Positions 26,196 to 35,024 are shown, counted from the stretch's first letter. The stretch: DNA of 64,000 nt from an uncultured Flavobacterium sp. (GCF_951805225.1 NZ_OX638201.1:372001-436000), one strand, 5' to 3'. Translations and numbers: made by a program. Notes: generated from the letters alone by a model not told the origin.

Positions 26196-27656
26196 CTAAG
26201 TATTTTGTTCTAATTCCTTCTGCGGATGATATCCAAAAAGGTGATGTTCTTTTATAATTTCGGCAATACCAGAAGGAAGCATATGTTCCCAACCAGTTTT
26301 TCCCTGATTGATCATTTTCAAAACCTCGCGAGAGAAAACCTCAAGATTATGCGGATCGTAATCAGCAATATCAACTACTTTTCCGTTGAATTTAAAGAAT
26401 TTGTATAACTCTTTCATTCTTGGATGAACTTTTAAGTTAGTTGAATTCATAAGAACTCCGTTATCATCTAACATCGGATATAAGAAAACTTTCATATCTC
26501 TGTAGAATAATTTTCCAAAAGCTTCCAAAATTCCACCACTTAAGTGACGATAATATTTCTCATCAAAAATATCAACTAAATTGTTTACACCCATTGCTAA
26601 TCCCATTCTGGCTTTGGTATAATTAGCAAAATATTCAACAACTTTATAATATTCCTGGAAATTCGAGATCATAACCGTTTGACCTAACGAACAAAGCAAT
26701 TCGGCTCTGTCCATAAAATCGCGTTCATCAATTTCACCATCAGAACGTAAATTCGAAAGCGTAATCTCAAAAACAACCAAAGTATTGTCTTTTTCGACCT
26801 TATTTTCTTCGAGAAACATTTTAAGTGATTTCTCGTACATATCCATATTTACCTTCGTAACCGGACGGAAACTCCCTCTTAAAGCAAGAAGATTCTTTTT
26901 GTATAAAATGGCAGCCGGTAAAATATTTTTTCCTTCAGGATTAAACATTACGGCATCAGTCATTCCGTTTTTAACCAATTGCAAACTCATCAAACGATTA
27001 TCAACATCAGCAAAACGAGGTCCTGAGAAGTTAATAGTATCAATTTCTAATTGGTCTTTGTCTAAGTGATCGTACAAATAACGAAGTAATCTTTTAGGAT
27101 CGTTGTATTTGTAAAAAGCGCCGTAAATTAAGTTTACACCTAAAATTCCAAGCGTTTCCTGTTGCAGTCTTGCATCAGTTTCTTTAAAACGAATGTGCAG
27201 AATAATTTCATTATATGCTTCGTCAGGTTCAATTTGGTATCGAATTCCAACCCAACCGTGACCTTTAAATTGTTTGGCAAAATCTATAGTTGCAACCGTA
27301 TTGGCATAACTAAAGAAAAGTTTAGTAGGATGTTTTTCTCTGCTTAAACGCTCTTCGATGATCTGACCTTCAAGAGTCAGCATTTTTTTTAAACGCTCTT
27401 CGGTTACATAACGGCCGTCACTTTCAATTCCGTAAATCGCATCACTAAAATCTTTGTCATAGGCAGACATCGCTTTTGCAATTGTACCAGAAGAACCTCC
27501 AGATCTGAAAAAATGTCTCACCGTTTCTTGTCCAGCGCCAATTTCAGCAAATGTTCCGTAGATATTTTCGTTTAAATTTATGCGTAAAGCTTTGTCTTTT
27601 ATAGAAGGAATCTGTTCGATGACCTTGTCACCTTTGAGTTTTATTTCTGTACCCAT
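26196..27656 (-). CDS. Large conserved-looking cytoplasmic protein of unknown function
   Basis: A 486-residue soluble protein with no signal peptide, no membrane segment and no motif that I can tie to an enzyme with confidence. It has the regular composition of a conserved housekeeping protein. Glycine-rich or polar spots include GTFAEIGAGQETVRHFFRSGG (about 34-54), FKGHGWVGIRYQ (about 129-140) and GLAMGVNNLVDIFDEKYYRH (about 354-373). Public annotation of similar proteins is, as I remember, inconsistent; neither a TonB-receptor nor a nucleotide-adenylyltransferase label fits what I see. It is divergent from the MBL-hydrolase gene, with TAACTTTG on its strand at 27686-27679 as a possible -7 box. 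Confidence 0.8.
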   Translation of the reverse strand: MGTEIKLKGDKVIEQIPSIKDKALRINLNENIYGTFAEIGAGQETVRHFFRSGGSSGTIAKAMSAYDKDFSDAIYGIESDGRYVTEERLKKMLTLEGQIIEERLSREKHPTKLFFSYANTVATIDFAKQFKGHGWVGIRYQIEPDEAYNEIILHIRFKETDARLQQETLGILGVNLIYGAFYKYNDPKRLLRYLYDHLDKDQLEIDTINFSGPRFADVDNRLMSLQLVKNGMTDAVMFNPEGKNILPAAILYKKNLLALRGSFRPVTKVNMDMYEKSLKMFLEENKVEKDNTLVVFEITLSNLRSDGEIDERDFMDRAELLCSLGQTVMISNFQEYYKVVEYFANYTKARMGLAMGVNNLVDIFDEKYYRHLSGGILEAFGKLFYRDMKVFLYPMLDDNGVLMNSTNLKVHPRMKELYKFFKFNGKVVDIADYDPHNLEVFSREVLKMINQGKTGWEHMLPSGIAEIIKEHHLFGYHPQKELEQNT

Positions 27657-27678
27657 TTTATTTTAAATAGATTTGTTA

Positions 27679-27728
27679 CAAAGTTAGCAAATTAGGCTTC
27701 TAATGAAAGAGAAATAATCCTATTTTTG
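27679..27728. promoter_or_regulatory. Divergent -7-like elements
   Basis: TAACTTTG (minus strand, 27686-27679) points at the 27656 gene and TATTTTTG (plus strand, 27721-27728) at the MBL-hydrolase gene. Both fit TAnnTTTG, but I find no good TTTG partner at the right distance for either. The second would leave a leader of about a dozen bases before the TTG start. Confidence 0.3.
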
Positions 27729-27746
27729 TAAAAAAAATAAGTTCAA

Positions 27747-28511
27747 TTGAAGGTATATTTTTTAGGTACTGGTACATCACAAGGTATTCCGATTATCGGA
27801 GTCGATCATCCCGTTTGTAAAAGCACTGATGCTAAGGATAAAAGGCTCAGAGTAGCCATCTGGATTACATGGAACGAACATTCATACGTGATCGATTGCG
27901 GTCCTGATTTCAGGCAGCAAATGCTCTCGTGCGGATGCCGACATCTCGATGCAATATTATTTACGCACGAACACGCAGACCATACTGCAGGTTTAGACGA
28001 TATTCGTCCGTTTAATTTTCGTCAGGGCGAAATTCCCGTTTATGCACATCAAAGAGTAATTGATAATTTGAAACGTCGTTTTGATTATGTTTTCGAAACC
28101 GTAAACAAATATCCGGGCGCTCCAAGTGTCAAAACCATCGAAGTAGTCAACAACGAACCATTTGCTGTTGGTGATAAAATGGCAATTCCTATAAATGTAA
28201 TGCACGGAGATTTACAGGTTTTTGGATATCGCATCGACGATTTTGCTTATTTAACAGATGTTAAAACCATTGCAGAAGACGAAGTTAAGAAATTAAAAGG
28301 TCTTAAGGTTTTGGTTGTAAATGCTTTAAGAGTAGAACCGCACGATACACATTTTAATTTGCAGGAAGCACTTGATTTTATAAATTTGGTGCAGCCGGAA
28401 ATTGCTTATTTAACACATATCAGTCACGTTTTAGGTTTTCATGAAGAAGTACAAAAACAACTTCCTAAAAACGTTTTCCTTGCTTACGACAATTTAGAAA
28501 TTACAATTTAA
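27747..28511 (+). CDS. MBL-fold metallo-hydrolase
   Basis: A 254-residue metallo-beta-lactamase-fold hydrolase. The N-terminus MKVYFLGTGTSQGIPIIGV is a family hallmark, and the metal-binding motif H74-x-H76-x-D78-H79 (THEHADHTAGLDD) is intact. Later ligands are plausible in VMHGD and THISHV. It resembles the PhnP/RNase Z-like branch, whose members are phosphodiesterases, but no phn genes are near and the substrate is unknown. TTG at 27747 gives the family N-terminus exactly and there is no nearby ATG. It is followed 13 bp later by a small membrane protein, so they are probably co-transcribed. Confidence 0.92.
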   Translation: MKVYFLGTGTSQGIPIIGVDHPVCKSTDAKDKRLRVAIWITWNEHSYVIDCGPDFRQQMLSCGCRHLDAILFTHEHADHTAGLDDIRPFNFRQGEIPVYAHQRVIDNLKRRFDYVFETVNKYPGAPSVKTIEVVNNEPFAVGDKMAIPINVMHGDLQVFGYRIDDFAYLTDVKTIAEDEVKKLKGLKVLVVNALRVEPHDTHFNLQEALDFINLVQPEIAYLTHISHVLGFHEEVQKQLPKNVFLAYDNLEITI

Positions 28512-28524
28512 TTATACCACAGAA

Positions 28525-29028
28525 ATGAAAAAATCCTTAATGCTTTACCTTTTTATCCTTGCAATATTAATGAATGTTTTTACTTATATGTTTTATAGCC
28601 GAGAAGTAAAATTTGAGCAAGAAAGATATGATAAAACGACCAAAAAGCTGAGAGACAGTATTAATTTAGTGACAACAAAACTGGCAGATGCAGATTATTT
28701 TTCGCTAGAACACAATGAAAATGCACAAAATTACTTTGATAATAGTGCTTCAGGCGGAAAAGTAATTTTATTCGAAAAATTGATTCCGGTTGTAACCGAA
28801 AAACTTTTAGATCTTAATTCAAATCCAAACGGAAATCCTTATACAGGACAAGATAAAATAGGTCCAAACAAATTTATCATCAACAAAATAAAAATCTTAA
28901 ACCACAGATGGATTATTGCCGATTATAGTAATGGAGAATTATGGGGAGAAGTCTTGTTAAAATATTTTGTTGATCAGGATGAAAAGATTACTTTTGAAGT
29001 AAATCAGACTTGGTTATACCAAAAATAG
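28525..29028 (+). CDS. Hypothetical single-pass membrane protein
   Basis: A 167-residue protein I do not recognise. It has an N-terminal hydrophobic anchor (about 5-23), a helical, charged coiled-coil-like stretch (30-60) and a C-terminal compact region with NRKF/WxxADYSNGELWGEVLLKYF-type aromatic beta strands (about 126-150). It is probably anchored in the inner membrane with the bulk in the periplasm. It starts 13 bp after the MBL-hydrolase gene and 48 bp before a lipoprotein gene in the same direction. Function cannot be inferred. Confidence 0.75.
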   Translation: MKKSLMLYLFILAILMNVFTYMFYSREVKFEQERYDKTTKKLRDSINLVTTKLADADYFSLEHNENAQNYFDNSASGGKVILFEKLIPVVTEKLLDLNSNPNGNPYTGQDKIGPNKFIINKIKILNHRWIIADYSNGELWGEVLLKYFVDQDEKITFEVNQTWLYQK

Positions 29029-29076
29029 GATCAAATAAGTTCTATTTTTAAGATAATCAACTAAAAAATAGAACTT

Positions 29077-29508
29077 ATGAAAAAGATATTTTTGTTTTGC
29101 ATACTTATAGGTCTTTCATTTTCTTGCGGAAAAAAAGTTTCAGAAGAAAATAAAACTCCGGATAAAAAAGTAGAAGCAAAACCCGTTGTTGTTGGAGGAG
29201 ATTCTGACGCACATGGATGTAAAGCTTCTGCAGGTTATACATGGTCTACGCTTAAAAAAGAATGTATCCGTGTTTTTGAAGGTACAAAACTATCTCATGC
29301 AGAAGAAACAGGAAAAACTTATACAACAGCTGCTTTCGTAATTTTTGACGGAAATAAAGCAGAACTTTTTCTGGATACTCAAAAAGAATCCATCATCTTA
29401 GAAAGAAAATCAGAAGGTGATTCCTGGACTAAAGACGATTATCAGTTAATTCCCTGGAAAGGTTATGTTCTGAAAAAAGGAGATAAAATTATTTATACAG
29501 GAGAATAG
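29077..29508 (+). CDS. Hypothetical lipoprotein
   Basis: A 143-residue lipoprotein with a clear signal sequence and lipobox cysteine 17 (LSFSC), then GKKVSEENK. The mature part is short, with two cysteines (HGCKASAGYTW and KKECIRVFEG, about 48 and 62) that could form a disulfide, and a beta-rich C-terminus ending GDKIIYTGE. The two-cysteine CKAS...CIR block is reminiscent of small secreted proteins in related bacteria, but I cannot name a family. It ends the three-gene run from the MBL hydrolase and is closed by a strong terminator. Confidence 0.75.
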   Translation: MKKIFLFCILIGLSFSCGKKVSEENKTPDKKVEAKPVVVGGDSDAHGCKASAGYTWSTLKKECIRVFEGTKLSHAEETGKTYTTAAFVIFDGNKAELFLDTQKESIILERKSEGDSWTKDDYQLIPWKGYVLKKGDKIIYTGE

Positions 29509-29537
29509 AGTTTAAAAATCTATAGTTTTTAAATAAA

Positions 29538-29589
29538 AAAAAAGACCTAAAGGTGTAAGAAATACTTCTCTCATCTTTAGGTCTTTTTT
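29538..29589. terminator. Terminator between convergent genes
   Basis: A perfect 15-bp stem, AAAAAAGACCTAAAG (29538-29552) with CTTTAGGTCTTTTTT (29575-29589). It serves the lipoprotein gene on the plus strand and the isochorismatase-like gene on the minus strand. Confidence 0.85.
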
Positions 29590-29628
29590 ATAATCTTCCG
29601 GAATAAATTGGAAGATTTATATTTATGA

Positions 29629-30198
29629 TTAAACGATTTTTTTAATAAAATCAGAAGTAACAACCTGAGCAAATTCTTCATTTAAACTTGCTAAAGCAGT
29701 TTGGTGAATTATTTCAGCAGAAAAATTCTCTCCATTTATACCTTTTTTATCAAAAGTTGCTGTTGCATCAGAAATTAAATAAGTAGTATAGCCATAATTT
29801 CCTGCCATTCTAGTGGTCGTAGAAACGCAATGATCTGTTGTTAATCCTACAATGACAACAGTTGTGATTTTTGCATCATCAAGTTGTTCTTTTAGATTTG
29901 TTCCGATAAAAGCACTATTTACATTCTTTTTGATGATGGTTTCAAATTCAAGTGGTTTTACGATATCCTGAAATTCATTTCCCGGATTTGTTTCGTTTAA
30001 AATTGAATTTGGATTAGAAGAACAATGTTGAATATGAAAAACAGGCAATTTTTTAGTTCTCCAAATTTCAAGAAGTTCTCCGGCCTTTTGTTCTGCATTT
30101 ATATTATTTCGCTCTTCGCCCCAATATAAAATATCATTAAATCCTTTTTGAATATCAATTAATATTAATGCTGGATTATCAAGTTTAGATACATTCAT
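29629..30198 (-). CDS. Isochorismatase-family cysteine hydrolase
   Basis: A 189-residue cytoplasmic hydrolase of the isochorismatase-like fold. The catalytic triad can be read: D15 in LILIDIQKGF, a lysine in IIKKNVNSAF (about 90-91) and C124 in VGLTTDHCVSTTTR, preceded by the usual cis-peptide region. Members cleave amides or ethers of small substrates (nicotinamide, N-carbamoyl compounds, isochorismate). No pathway genes are adjacent to fix the substrate. I start at ATG 30198, which gives the normal N-terminus; the longer reading begins at TTG 30240. The possible antitoxin relic lies just upstream. Confidence 0.92.
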   Translation of the reverse strand: MNVSKLDNPALILIDIQKGFNDILYWGEERNNINAEQKAGELLEIWRTKKLPVFHIQHCSSNPNSILNETNPGNEFQDIVKPLEFETIIKKNVNSAFIGTNLKEQLDDAKITTVVIVGLTTDHCVSTTTRMAGNYGYTTYLISDATATFDKKGINGENFSAEIIHQTALASLNEEFAQVVTSDFIKKIV

Positions 30199-30345
30199 AA
30201 TTTGAAAGGTTTTGAATTTTAGAAAATTTTGAAAATGCAAACTGAGATTGAAAACTATTTGTCAAAGCTGATATTTAAGTCTGATAATTCTATCTGAAAT
30301 TTAATCTTGGCTTTTAATTATTAAAGTCTTTAATGTTATGTTTTC

Positions 30346-30495
30346 CTAGTTTCTTCCTAAGTTGATTTTTTGGTTTGTTTTTATGACATTTTCAGTTAAA
30401 TCTATTTGCAAATCATATTCAAACTGATCTCTGTTTGTTGTTCCGATTTTTCCAATTATTTCATCTGTTACTTCTTCTAATGTGTATGTTTTCAT
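30346..30495 (-). pseudogene. Possible remnant of a HigA-like XRE antitoxin gene
   Basis: A 49-residue ORF starting MKTYTLEEVTDEIIGKIGT and continuing NRDQFEYDLQIDL. I recall this as the typical N-terminus of Bacteroidota HigA-like antitoxins, which normally run to about 90-100 residues with a helix-turn-helix. Here the frame stops (TAG at 30346-30348) after DLTENVIKTNQKINLGRN, before any helix-turn-helix, and the following bases do not restore it. No toxin gene is visible next to it. I read it as a decayed fragment; a genuine short protein is the alternative. Both the family assignment and the decay are from memory and inspection. Confidence 0.45.
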
Positions 30496-30554
30496 TTATT
30501 TAAAATTAAAATAAGAAAGAATTTTTTTGAAAAACTGAGAACTGCGACTGAAAA

Positions 30555-31199
30555 CTACTTAGCCAACCAATTCTTAAAATCAAAGAAATTCTGCGGAGCC
30601 ACACCGTGACCAACAGGATATTCTTTGTAAGTAACAGGAATATTTAGTTTTTCCAGAATTGCAGGCGTTTTTCTAGCCCAATCAACAGGGATTACCTGAT
30701 CTACAGTTCCGTGTGATGCGAAGAATTTTAGGTTTTTGAAATCGTTTTTCTCAAAACCTTCTTTAATGATTTCTTCATTAAAATAACCACTCATAGCTAC
30801 AACTCTCTGAACTTTTTCTGGATAAGAAAGCGCTACAGAATAACTTAAAATAGAACCTTGGCTAAAGCCGACTAAAGTTACCTTATTAGCATCAATAGGG
30901 TAATTAGCAACCAATTCATCAATAAATTTAGCAATTAAATCACGTGAAGTTTTTGCTTGTTCATTATCTGAAAATTTATTCTGATCAGCATCAAAATTTA
31001 TCGCATACCACGCATAAGCTCCATATTGTAAATCATAAGGCGCTCTTGCCGAAATAATGTAATAATTATCAGGAAGTTCAGTAGCAAACGAAAACAAATC
31101 AGCTTCGTTGCTGCCATATCCGTGTAATAAAAGTAAAACAGGATTTTTGTCTAAAATAACTTTTGGTTCTTGTATTTTATATTCTAAAGATAGATTCAT
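30555..31199 (-). CDS. Alpha/beta hydrolase, carboxylesterase/phospholipase type
   Basis: A 214-residue serine hydrolase of the Abhydrolase_2 (carboxylesterase/lysophospholipase) group. The oxyanion region LLLLHGYGSNEAD (about 22-34), nucleophile elbow GFSQGS with S113, acid D167 in HGTVDQVIPV and H198 in GHGVAP form a complete triad at family-typical spacing. There is no signal peptide, so it is cytoplasmic. Related enzymes cleave short acyl esters or lysophospholipids. It is 228 bp downstream of the DUF4870-like gene on the same strand, with repeat DNA between. Confidence 0.93.
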   Translation of the reverse strand: MNLSLEYKIQEPKVILDKNPVLLLLHGYGSNEADLFSFATELPDNYYIISARAPYDLQYGAYAWYAINFDADQNKFSDNEQAKTSRDLIAKFIDELVANYPIDANKVTLVGFSQGSILSYSVALSYPEKVQRVVAMSGYFNEEIIKEGFEKNDFKNLKFFASHGTVDQVIPVDWARKTPAILEKLNIPVTYKEYPVGHGVAPQNFFDFKNWLAK

Positions 31200-31285
31200 T
31201 TTAATTGTGAATTGTAAGTTGTGAATTGTAAATTTTCAGTTTTGTCAAAGTTTCAAACTTTGATAAAGTTTATTATAATGAAAAT

Positions 31286-31390
31286 CTGTTTTTATCCGCA
31301 TTTTTGCTTGCAAATCCGCGTCATCCGTGTTCAAAAATTATACGCTGATAAAACAGATTCGTTAAAGCGAAAACGTGGATTTTAACGGAT
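31286..31390. repeat. Dispersed 'ATCCGC' element, inverted copy
   Basis: Read on the minus strand, 31390-31342 (AATCCGTTAAAATCCACG, then TTTTCGCTTTAACGAATC) parallels 60763-60812. A partner stretch with ATCCGC words precedes it, giving an imperfect hairpin. It fills much of the gap 31200-31427. Confidence 0.65.
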
Positions 31391-31427
31391 TTATTTATTT
31401 TTTGAATTTAAAAAACGGGAAATTTTA

Positions 31428-31754
31428 CTATCCGATACTTTTAAACCATTTTTGAAAAAGATTTCCAACTAAAGGAATTGGTCTCATTTGCCCCTGTATA
31501 GCGCTAAAAATTCCATAAGTCCATAAAATAGAAATACAAATCCACATTGGAAAAGTAATCATAAAGCTGTCAAAATTGCTTATAATTGCTCCAAAAGAAA
31601 TAAAAGTAAGTGACAATCCTAAAGCCTGACGAATATGAAAAGAAGCAAAACTATTTTTATTTTCAGAGTTCATCGACATCGCGATCAAAACACCAATAAT
31701 CAAAATATAACTGGTAATTGCGATTGATTTTCCCTCTTCTATTGAATTATTCAT
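31428..31754 (-). CDS. Small polytopic membrane protein (DUF4870-like)
   Basis: A 108-residue membrane protein with three or four hydrophobic segments (about 10-28, 45-62, 65-90). The motif FASFHIRQALGLSL between the first two is typical of DUF4870-like proteins, where HxxQA sits at the membrane edge. Function of the family is not established. It starts 5 bp after the dihydroorotase-like gene ends on the same strand, so it belongs to the same transcript as that gene and probably the BatA-like gene. Confidence 0.78.
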   Translation of the reverse strand: MNNSIEEGKSIAITSYILIIGVLIAMSMNSENKNSFASFHIRQALGLSLTFISFGAIISNFDSFMITFPMWICISILWTYGIFSAIQGQMRPIPLVGNLFQKWFKSIG

Positions 31755-31759
31755 TTTAA

Positions 31760-33016
31760 TTATTTAGATGTAATAAGTTGATTTTGGTTCAAAATTCCGT
31801 ACACAGAACCTTTTATTTCGGTTCCTAAAAAAGCAGAATTTTTAGATTTTGAAAGGATATTTTCTTTCGTAAAAGTTGATTTCCCTTCCGGAGTAAAGAA
31901 CGTAAAGTTAGCTTTAGAACCTTCAGCAATTGAGTTATTTTCGATTCCAAAAACTGCTTTCCCTAAAGTAAGTTTTTCGATTATGGTTTCCAGAGGTAAA
32001 ACAGTAAGTAAAGCTCCAAAAGCACTTTCTAAACCAATAGTTCCGTTTTTAGCGGTATCAAATTCCATTTTTTTGAATTCAATATCAATCGGGTTGTGAT
32101 CAGAAGTAATCATGTCAATTGTTCCGTCTGTAACTCCTTTTAATAAAGCTTGTCTGTCGCTTTCAGTTCTTAGCGGAGGCGTAACCTTAAAACGAGTGTC
32201 AAAACCTTCTAATTTTTCATCGGTTAAAACCAAATGATGAACAGATACACTTGCCGTTACGTTCAAACCTTTTGCTTTAGCTTCTCTAATTAATTCAACA
32301 GATTTTGCTGTAGATATTGTCGGAATATGAAGTTTTCCTCCAGTATATTCTAATAGAAATAAGTTTCTCGCTACTTGCAATTCTTCTGCTAAAGTTGGGA
32401 TTCCTTTAAGGCCTAATTTCGTAGAAACGATTCCTTCATTAGCGACACCATTTCCTTTTAGATTCGCATCTTGTGCATATGTAATTACTAAACCGTCAAA
32501 ATCCTGTACATATTGTAAAGCGATTTTTAAAAGATTAGCGTTGTCGATACTTTTATTATAATCTCCAAAAGCAATCGCTCCGGCTTTTTTCATATCAAAT
32601 AATTCTGCCATGTCTTTTCCTTCGCTGGCTTTTGTTAAAGCTCCAATTGGGAAAAGTTCTGTAGCAAAACCATTCGCTTTATTTTTTACAAAATTTACCT
32701 GCGATTGATTGTCGATAATAGGGAAGGAGTTGGGTTGTAAAGCAATTGCAGTAAAACCGCTTTTTGCAGCAACATTTAATCCGTTTGCGATTGTTTCTCT
32801 GTCCTCATAACCTGGTTCTCCAAGAGAAACACTGCTGTCAAACCAACCTTGTGAAAGATGTAAATTGTCAAATTTTACCTCAGTTGCTTCATTGTTTTCA
32901 GGAAGTGAAGTTCCTATTTTTTCTATTAAACCATCTGCAATTAAAAGATCAATAGTCTGGTTATGAAACGGACTTTTTGAATCGATAATTTTGGCGCTTC
33001 TGATGATTATTTTCAT
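31760..33016 (-). CDS. Dihydroorotase homologue lacking metal-binding residues (probably non-catalytic)
   Basis: A 418-residue amidohydrolase-fold protein related to class I dihydroorotases over its full length. The usual D-x-H-x-H-x-REPG block reads FDSSVSLGEPG: both zinc histidines are serine (62, 64) and the substrate arginine is glycine (66). The later metal histidine (H-x-E-D) is YAQD, and the DHAPH loop is DHNPI. One metal-type histidine remains in HIPTIST, and HH in SVHHLV. So it can hardly hydrolyse dihydroorotate by the normal mechanism. Non-catalytic DHO partners that support aspartate transcarbamoylase are known (for example PyrC' of Pseudomonas), and that is one possibility. It is followed 5 bp later by a DUF4870-like gene. 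Confidence 0.85.
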   Translation of the reverse strand: MKIIIRSAKIIDSKSPFHNQTIDLLIADGLIEKIGTSLPENNEATEVKFDNLHLSQGWFDSSVSLGEPGYEDRETIANGLNVAAKSGFTAIALQPNSFPIIDNQSQVNFVKNKANGFATELFPIGALTKASEGKDMAELFDMKKAGAIAFGDYNKSIDNANLLKIALQYVQDFDGLVITYAQDANLKGNGVANEGIVSTKLGLKGIPTLAEELQVARNLFLLEYTGGKLHIPTISTAKSVELIREAKAKGLNVTASVSVHHLVLTDEKLEGFDTRFKVTPPLRTESDRQALLKGVTDGTIDMITSDHNPIDIEFKKMEFDTAKNGTIGLESAFGALLTVLPLETIIEKLTLGKAVFGIENNSIAEGSKANFTFFTPEGKSTFTKENILSKSKNSAFLGTEIKGSVYGILNQNQLITSK

Positions 33017-33095
33017 ATGTAGATAAATTTATTTTGTACTGAAATCGTAAAATGATTTTTGTAAAAAGTAAAATGGTTAAAAGTAAACTCGAAAA

Positions 33096-35024
33096 TTACT
33101 TTACAAATTTGATGATCGCCATTTCTAATGCTAAAAATAACAGTGCAAAGATAATAAACCATTTCCAAATTTGGCTGTCTGTTCGCTCAGTTTGTAGTGT
33201 ATTAAAAATGGTCGAAATAGTATCAGCGGTTTTAAAATCTGAAACTACATTTGTATTGATCTGACTTAAATCACTTTCGCTTCTTTTGTAGTTGAAACTC
33301 AGGTTTTCAATCCATTCTTTTTTATCAAAAATGCTATAATTTCCAGCTGTTTCAGGAAAATCATTGAATGTTAATTTTACTTTATTATTCAATATTTGCT
33401 GAATCGGAATAAAAGAATCTTCGTTTCCTTTTACTTCCAGAATAGCATCTTTTGTCAATAAAACATCTACAAAATAAGGCTGATTGTTACCAATTGTCAA
33501 TACATTTACACCAGTTTTTTGGTTGTTTTGTCCCATTTTATAAAACAATGGAACTATTAAAGGTGATTGCTGAAAATTTGAATTCGTAGTATTTATTGGT
33601 GCCGAAAAAACGGTAATTCCAGAAACCGGATTTTGAATTGCAGTTACAAATATACTTTGATCTTCATAAGACAAAACAGCCGGATATGGGCTTGAAATGA
33701 CAAATGAGTTTGTTGTTTTTGGATATTGAAAATTGGTGATTTTATTTTCAAAAACACCTGAAAACAATGGATGATCGAAGTTTATTTTGGTAATTAATTT
33801 GCTTTTATTTTCGAGAGATCCAAATTGAACTTTTCCAAAATTGCCTAAAAAAGAATTCAAATTTGAAATCGAACTTTTTTCAGAAGGAATTACAACCAAA
33901 TTTCCGCCTTTGGTTACAAATGCTTTTAAAGTAGTTTGCAATGCTTGAGGAATTTCGACCAATTCATTTAAGATAATCGTATTTTGTTTATCTAAACTAT
34001 TATAATCTAAACTGCTTATCGAATAATTGTTATAATTAAATTCTGCTGAAGTATAAATTCGGGATAAGAAATTGCTTTTTTCCGGTTCTCCAATACTAAT
34101 AACATTCGTCTTTTTAGTTTTTGAAATGCTAAAAAACAGCTTATTATCATAAGTTAAACCATTGTCTTCAATAGTTACATATCCGTGAAAAGCTTCTTTT
34201 GGAATTGTAAAATTGATTTTCTTTTTCTTCGTGTCGAATTTGATAATCGTTTTTGCAATTAATTTATTCTGATTGTATAAAGCCATCGAAACAGGTTTGA
34301 AATCTTCTCCATAAGCAGATAAATTAACTGCGATTTCATAGAAATTTTCTAAAGTCTGATTGATATAAACACTGTCAATTGCAATATTATTTTTTTGTTC
34401 AGCTTCCGGAATAATAAAATAAGGTTTCTCTTCGCTATCAATGTTTTTCACATCTTTTTCGGCCAAACCAATAGCGTCTGTAATAATAACAATGTCTTTT
34501 TTATGTGCCGATTTATGCGCTTTTATCTTCGCCATAATTGAAGGAAGCTCAAATTGAGTTGCGCTGTAATTTAGATTTTGTAAGGCACTTTTAGAAGATT
34601 TTATATCCGTATTCCAGTAATTTTCAGTGTTGGTTAACAAGGAGAATTGTGTAGTTTCGGGAGTATTTTCTAATAATTCCTGAACAGCACGTTTCAATAA
34701 TTCACCTTTTTTTCCTTTGGCTTGCATACTGAAGGAATTGTCCAGAATGATATACATTTCGTTTGAAGCATTTTTACTGTCTTTGGCTTCAAAAAAAGGT
34801 TGGGCAAAAGCCAAAATAATACACGTTAGCAATAATAAACGAGTTGCTAATAAAAGTCTTTTTTTGATTTTTGAACTTTTCCGAGTTTGTACAGCAAGTT
34901 CTTTTAAGAAGCGTACATTCGTGAAATAAGAGATTTTAAAACGACGTAATTGAAATAAATGTACCAAAATTGGAACAATCAATAAAAACAGAAAGTATAG
35001 AATTTCGGGGTGTTTAAAATGCAT
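33096..35024 (-). CDS. BatA/aerotolerance-type membrane protein
   Basis: A 642-residue protein with an N-terminal BatA-type block: helix at about 9-26, then LVHLFQLRRFKISYFTNVRFLKEL and a second helix near 58-75. This leads into a von Willebrand A-like region starting with EMYIILDNSFSMQAKG (D-x-S-x-S metal site). A long periplasmic-type beta-rich middle follows, and one C-terminal helix (about 622-640, WFIIFALLFLALEMAII). In Bacteroidota such proteins accompany MoxR/Bat operons, but no MoxR gene is present here. It is 79 bp upstream of the dihydroorotase-like gene, so a shared transcript is plausible. Function in the envelope is inferred only. Confidence 0.85.
   Translation of the reverse strand: MHFKHPEILYFLFLLIVPILVHLFQLRRFKISYFTNVRFLKELAVQTRKSSKIKKRLLLATRLLLLTCIILAFAQPFFEAKDSKNASNEMYIILDNSFSMQAKGKKGELLKRAVQELLENTPETTQFSLLTNTENYWNTDIKSSKSALQNLNYSATQFELPSIMAKIKAHKSAHKKDIVIITDAIGLAEKDVKNIDSEEKPYFIIPEAEQKNNIAIDSVYINQTLENFYEIAVNLSAYGEDFKPVSMALYNQNKLIAKTIIKFDTKKKKINFTIPKEAFHGYVTIEDNGLTYDNKLFFSISKTKKTNVISIGEPEKSNFLSRIYTSAEFNYNNYSISSLDYNSLDKQNTIILNELVEIPQALQTTLKAFVTKGGNLVVIPSEKSSISNLNSFLGNFGKVQFGSLENKSKLITKINFDHPLFSGVFENKITNFQYPKTTNSFVISSPYPAVLSYEDQSIFVTAIQNPVSGITVFSAPINTTNSNFQQSPLIVPLFYKMGQNNQKTGVNVLTIGNNQPYFVDVLLTKDAILEVKGNEDSFIPIQQILNNKVKLTFNDFPETAGNYSIFDKKEWIENLSFNYKRSESDLSQINTNVVSDFKTADTISTIFNTLQTERTDSQIWKWFIIFALLFLALEMAIIKFVK

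Noticed and set aside
26196..27656. Calling the unknown 486-residue protein a TonB receptor or a nicotinate-nucleotide adenylyltransferase
   Set aside because: It has no signal peptide, plug or barrel pattern, and no HxGH-type nucleotidyltransferase signature at the N-terminus.
31760..33016. Annotating the gene simply as an active dihydroorotase (pyrC)
   Set aside because: At least four metal or substrate residues are replaced, so an active-enzyme label would be misleading.
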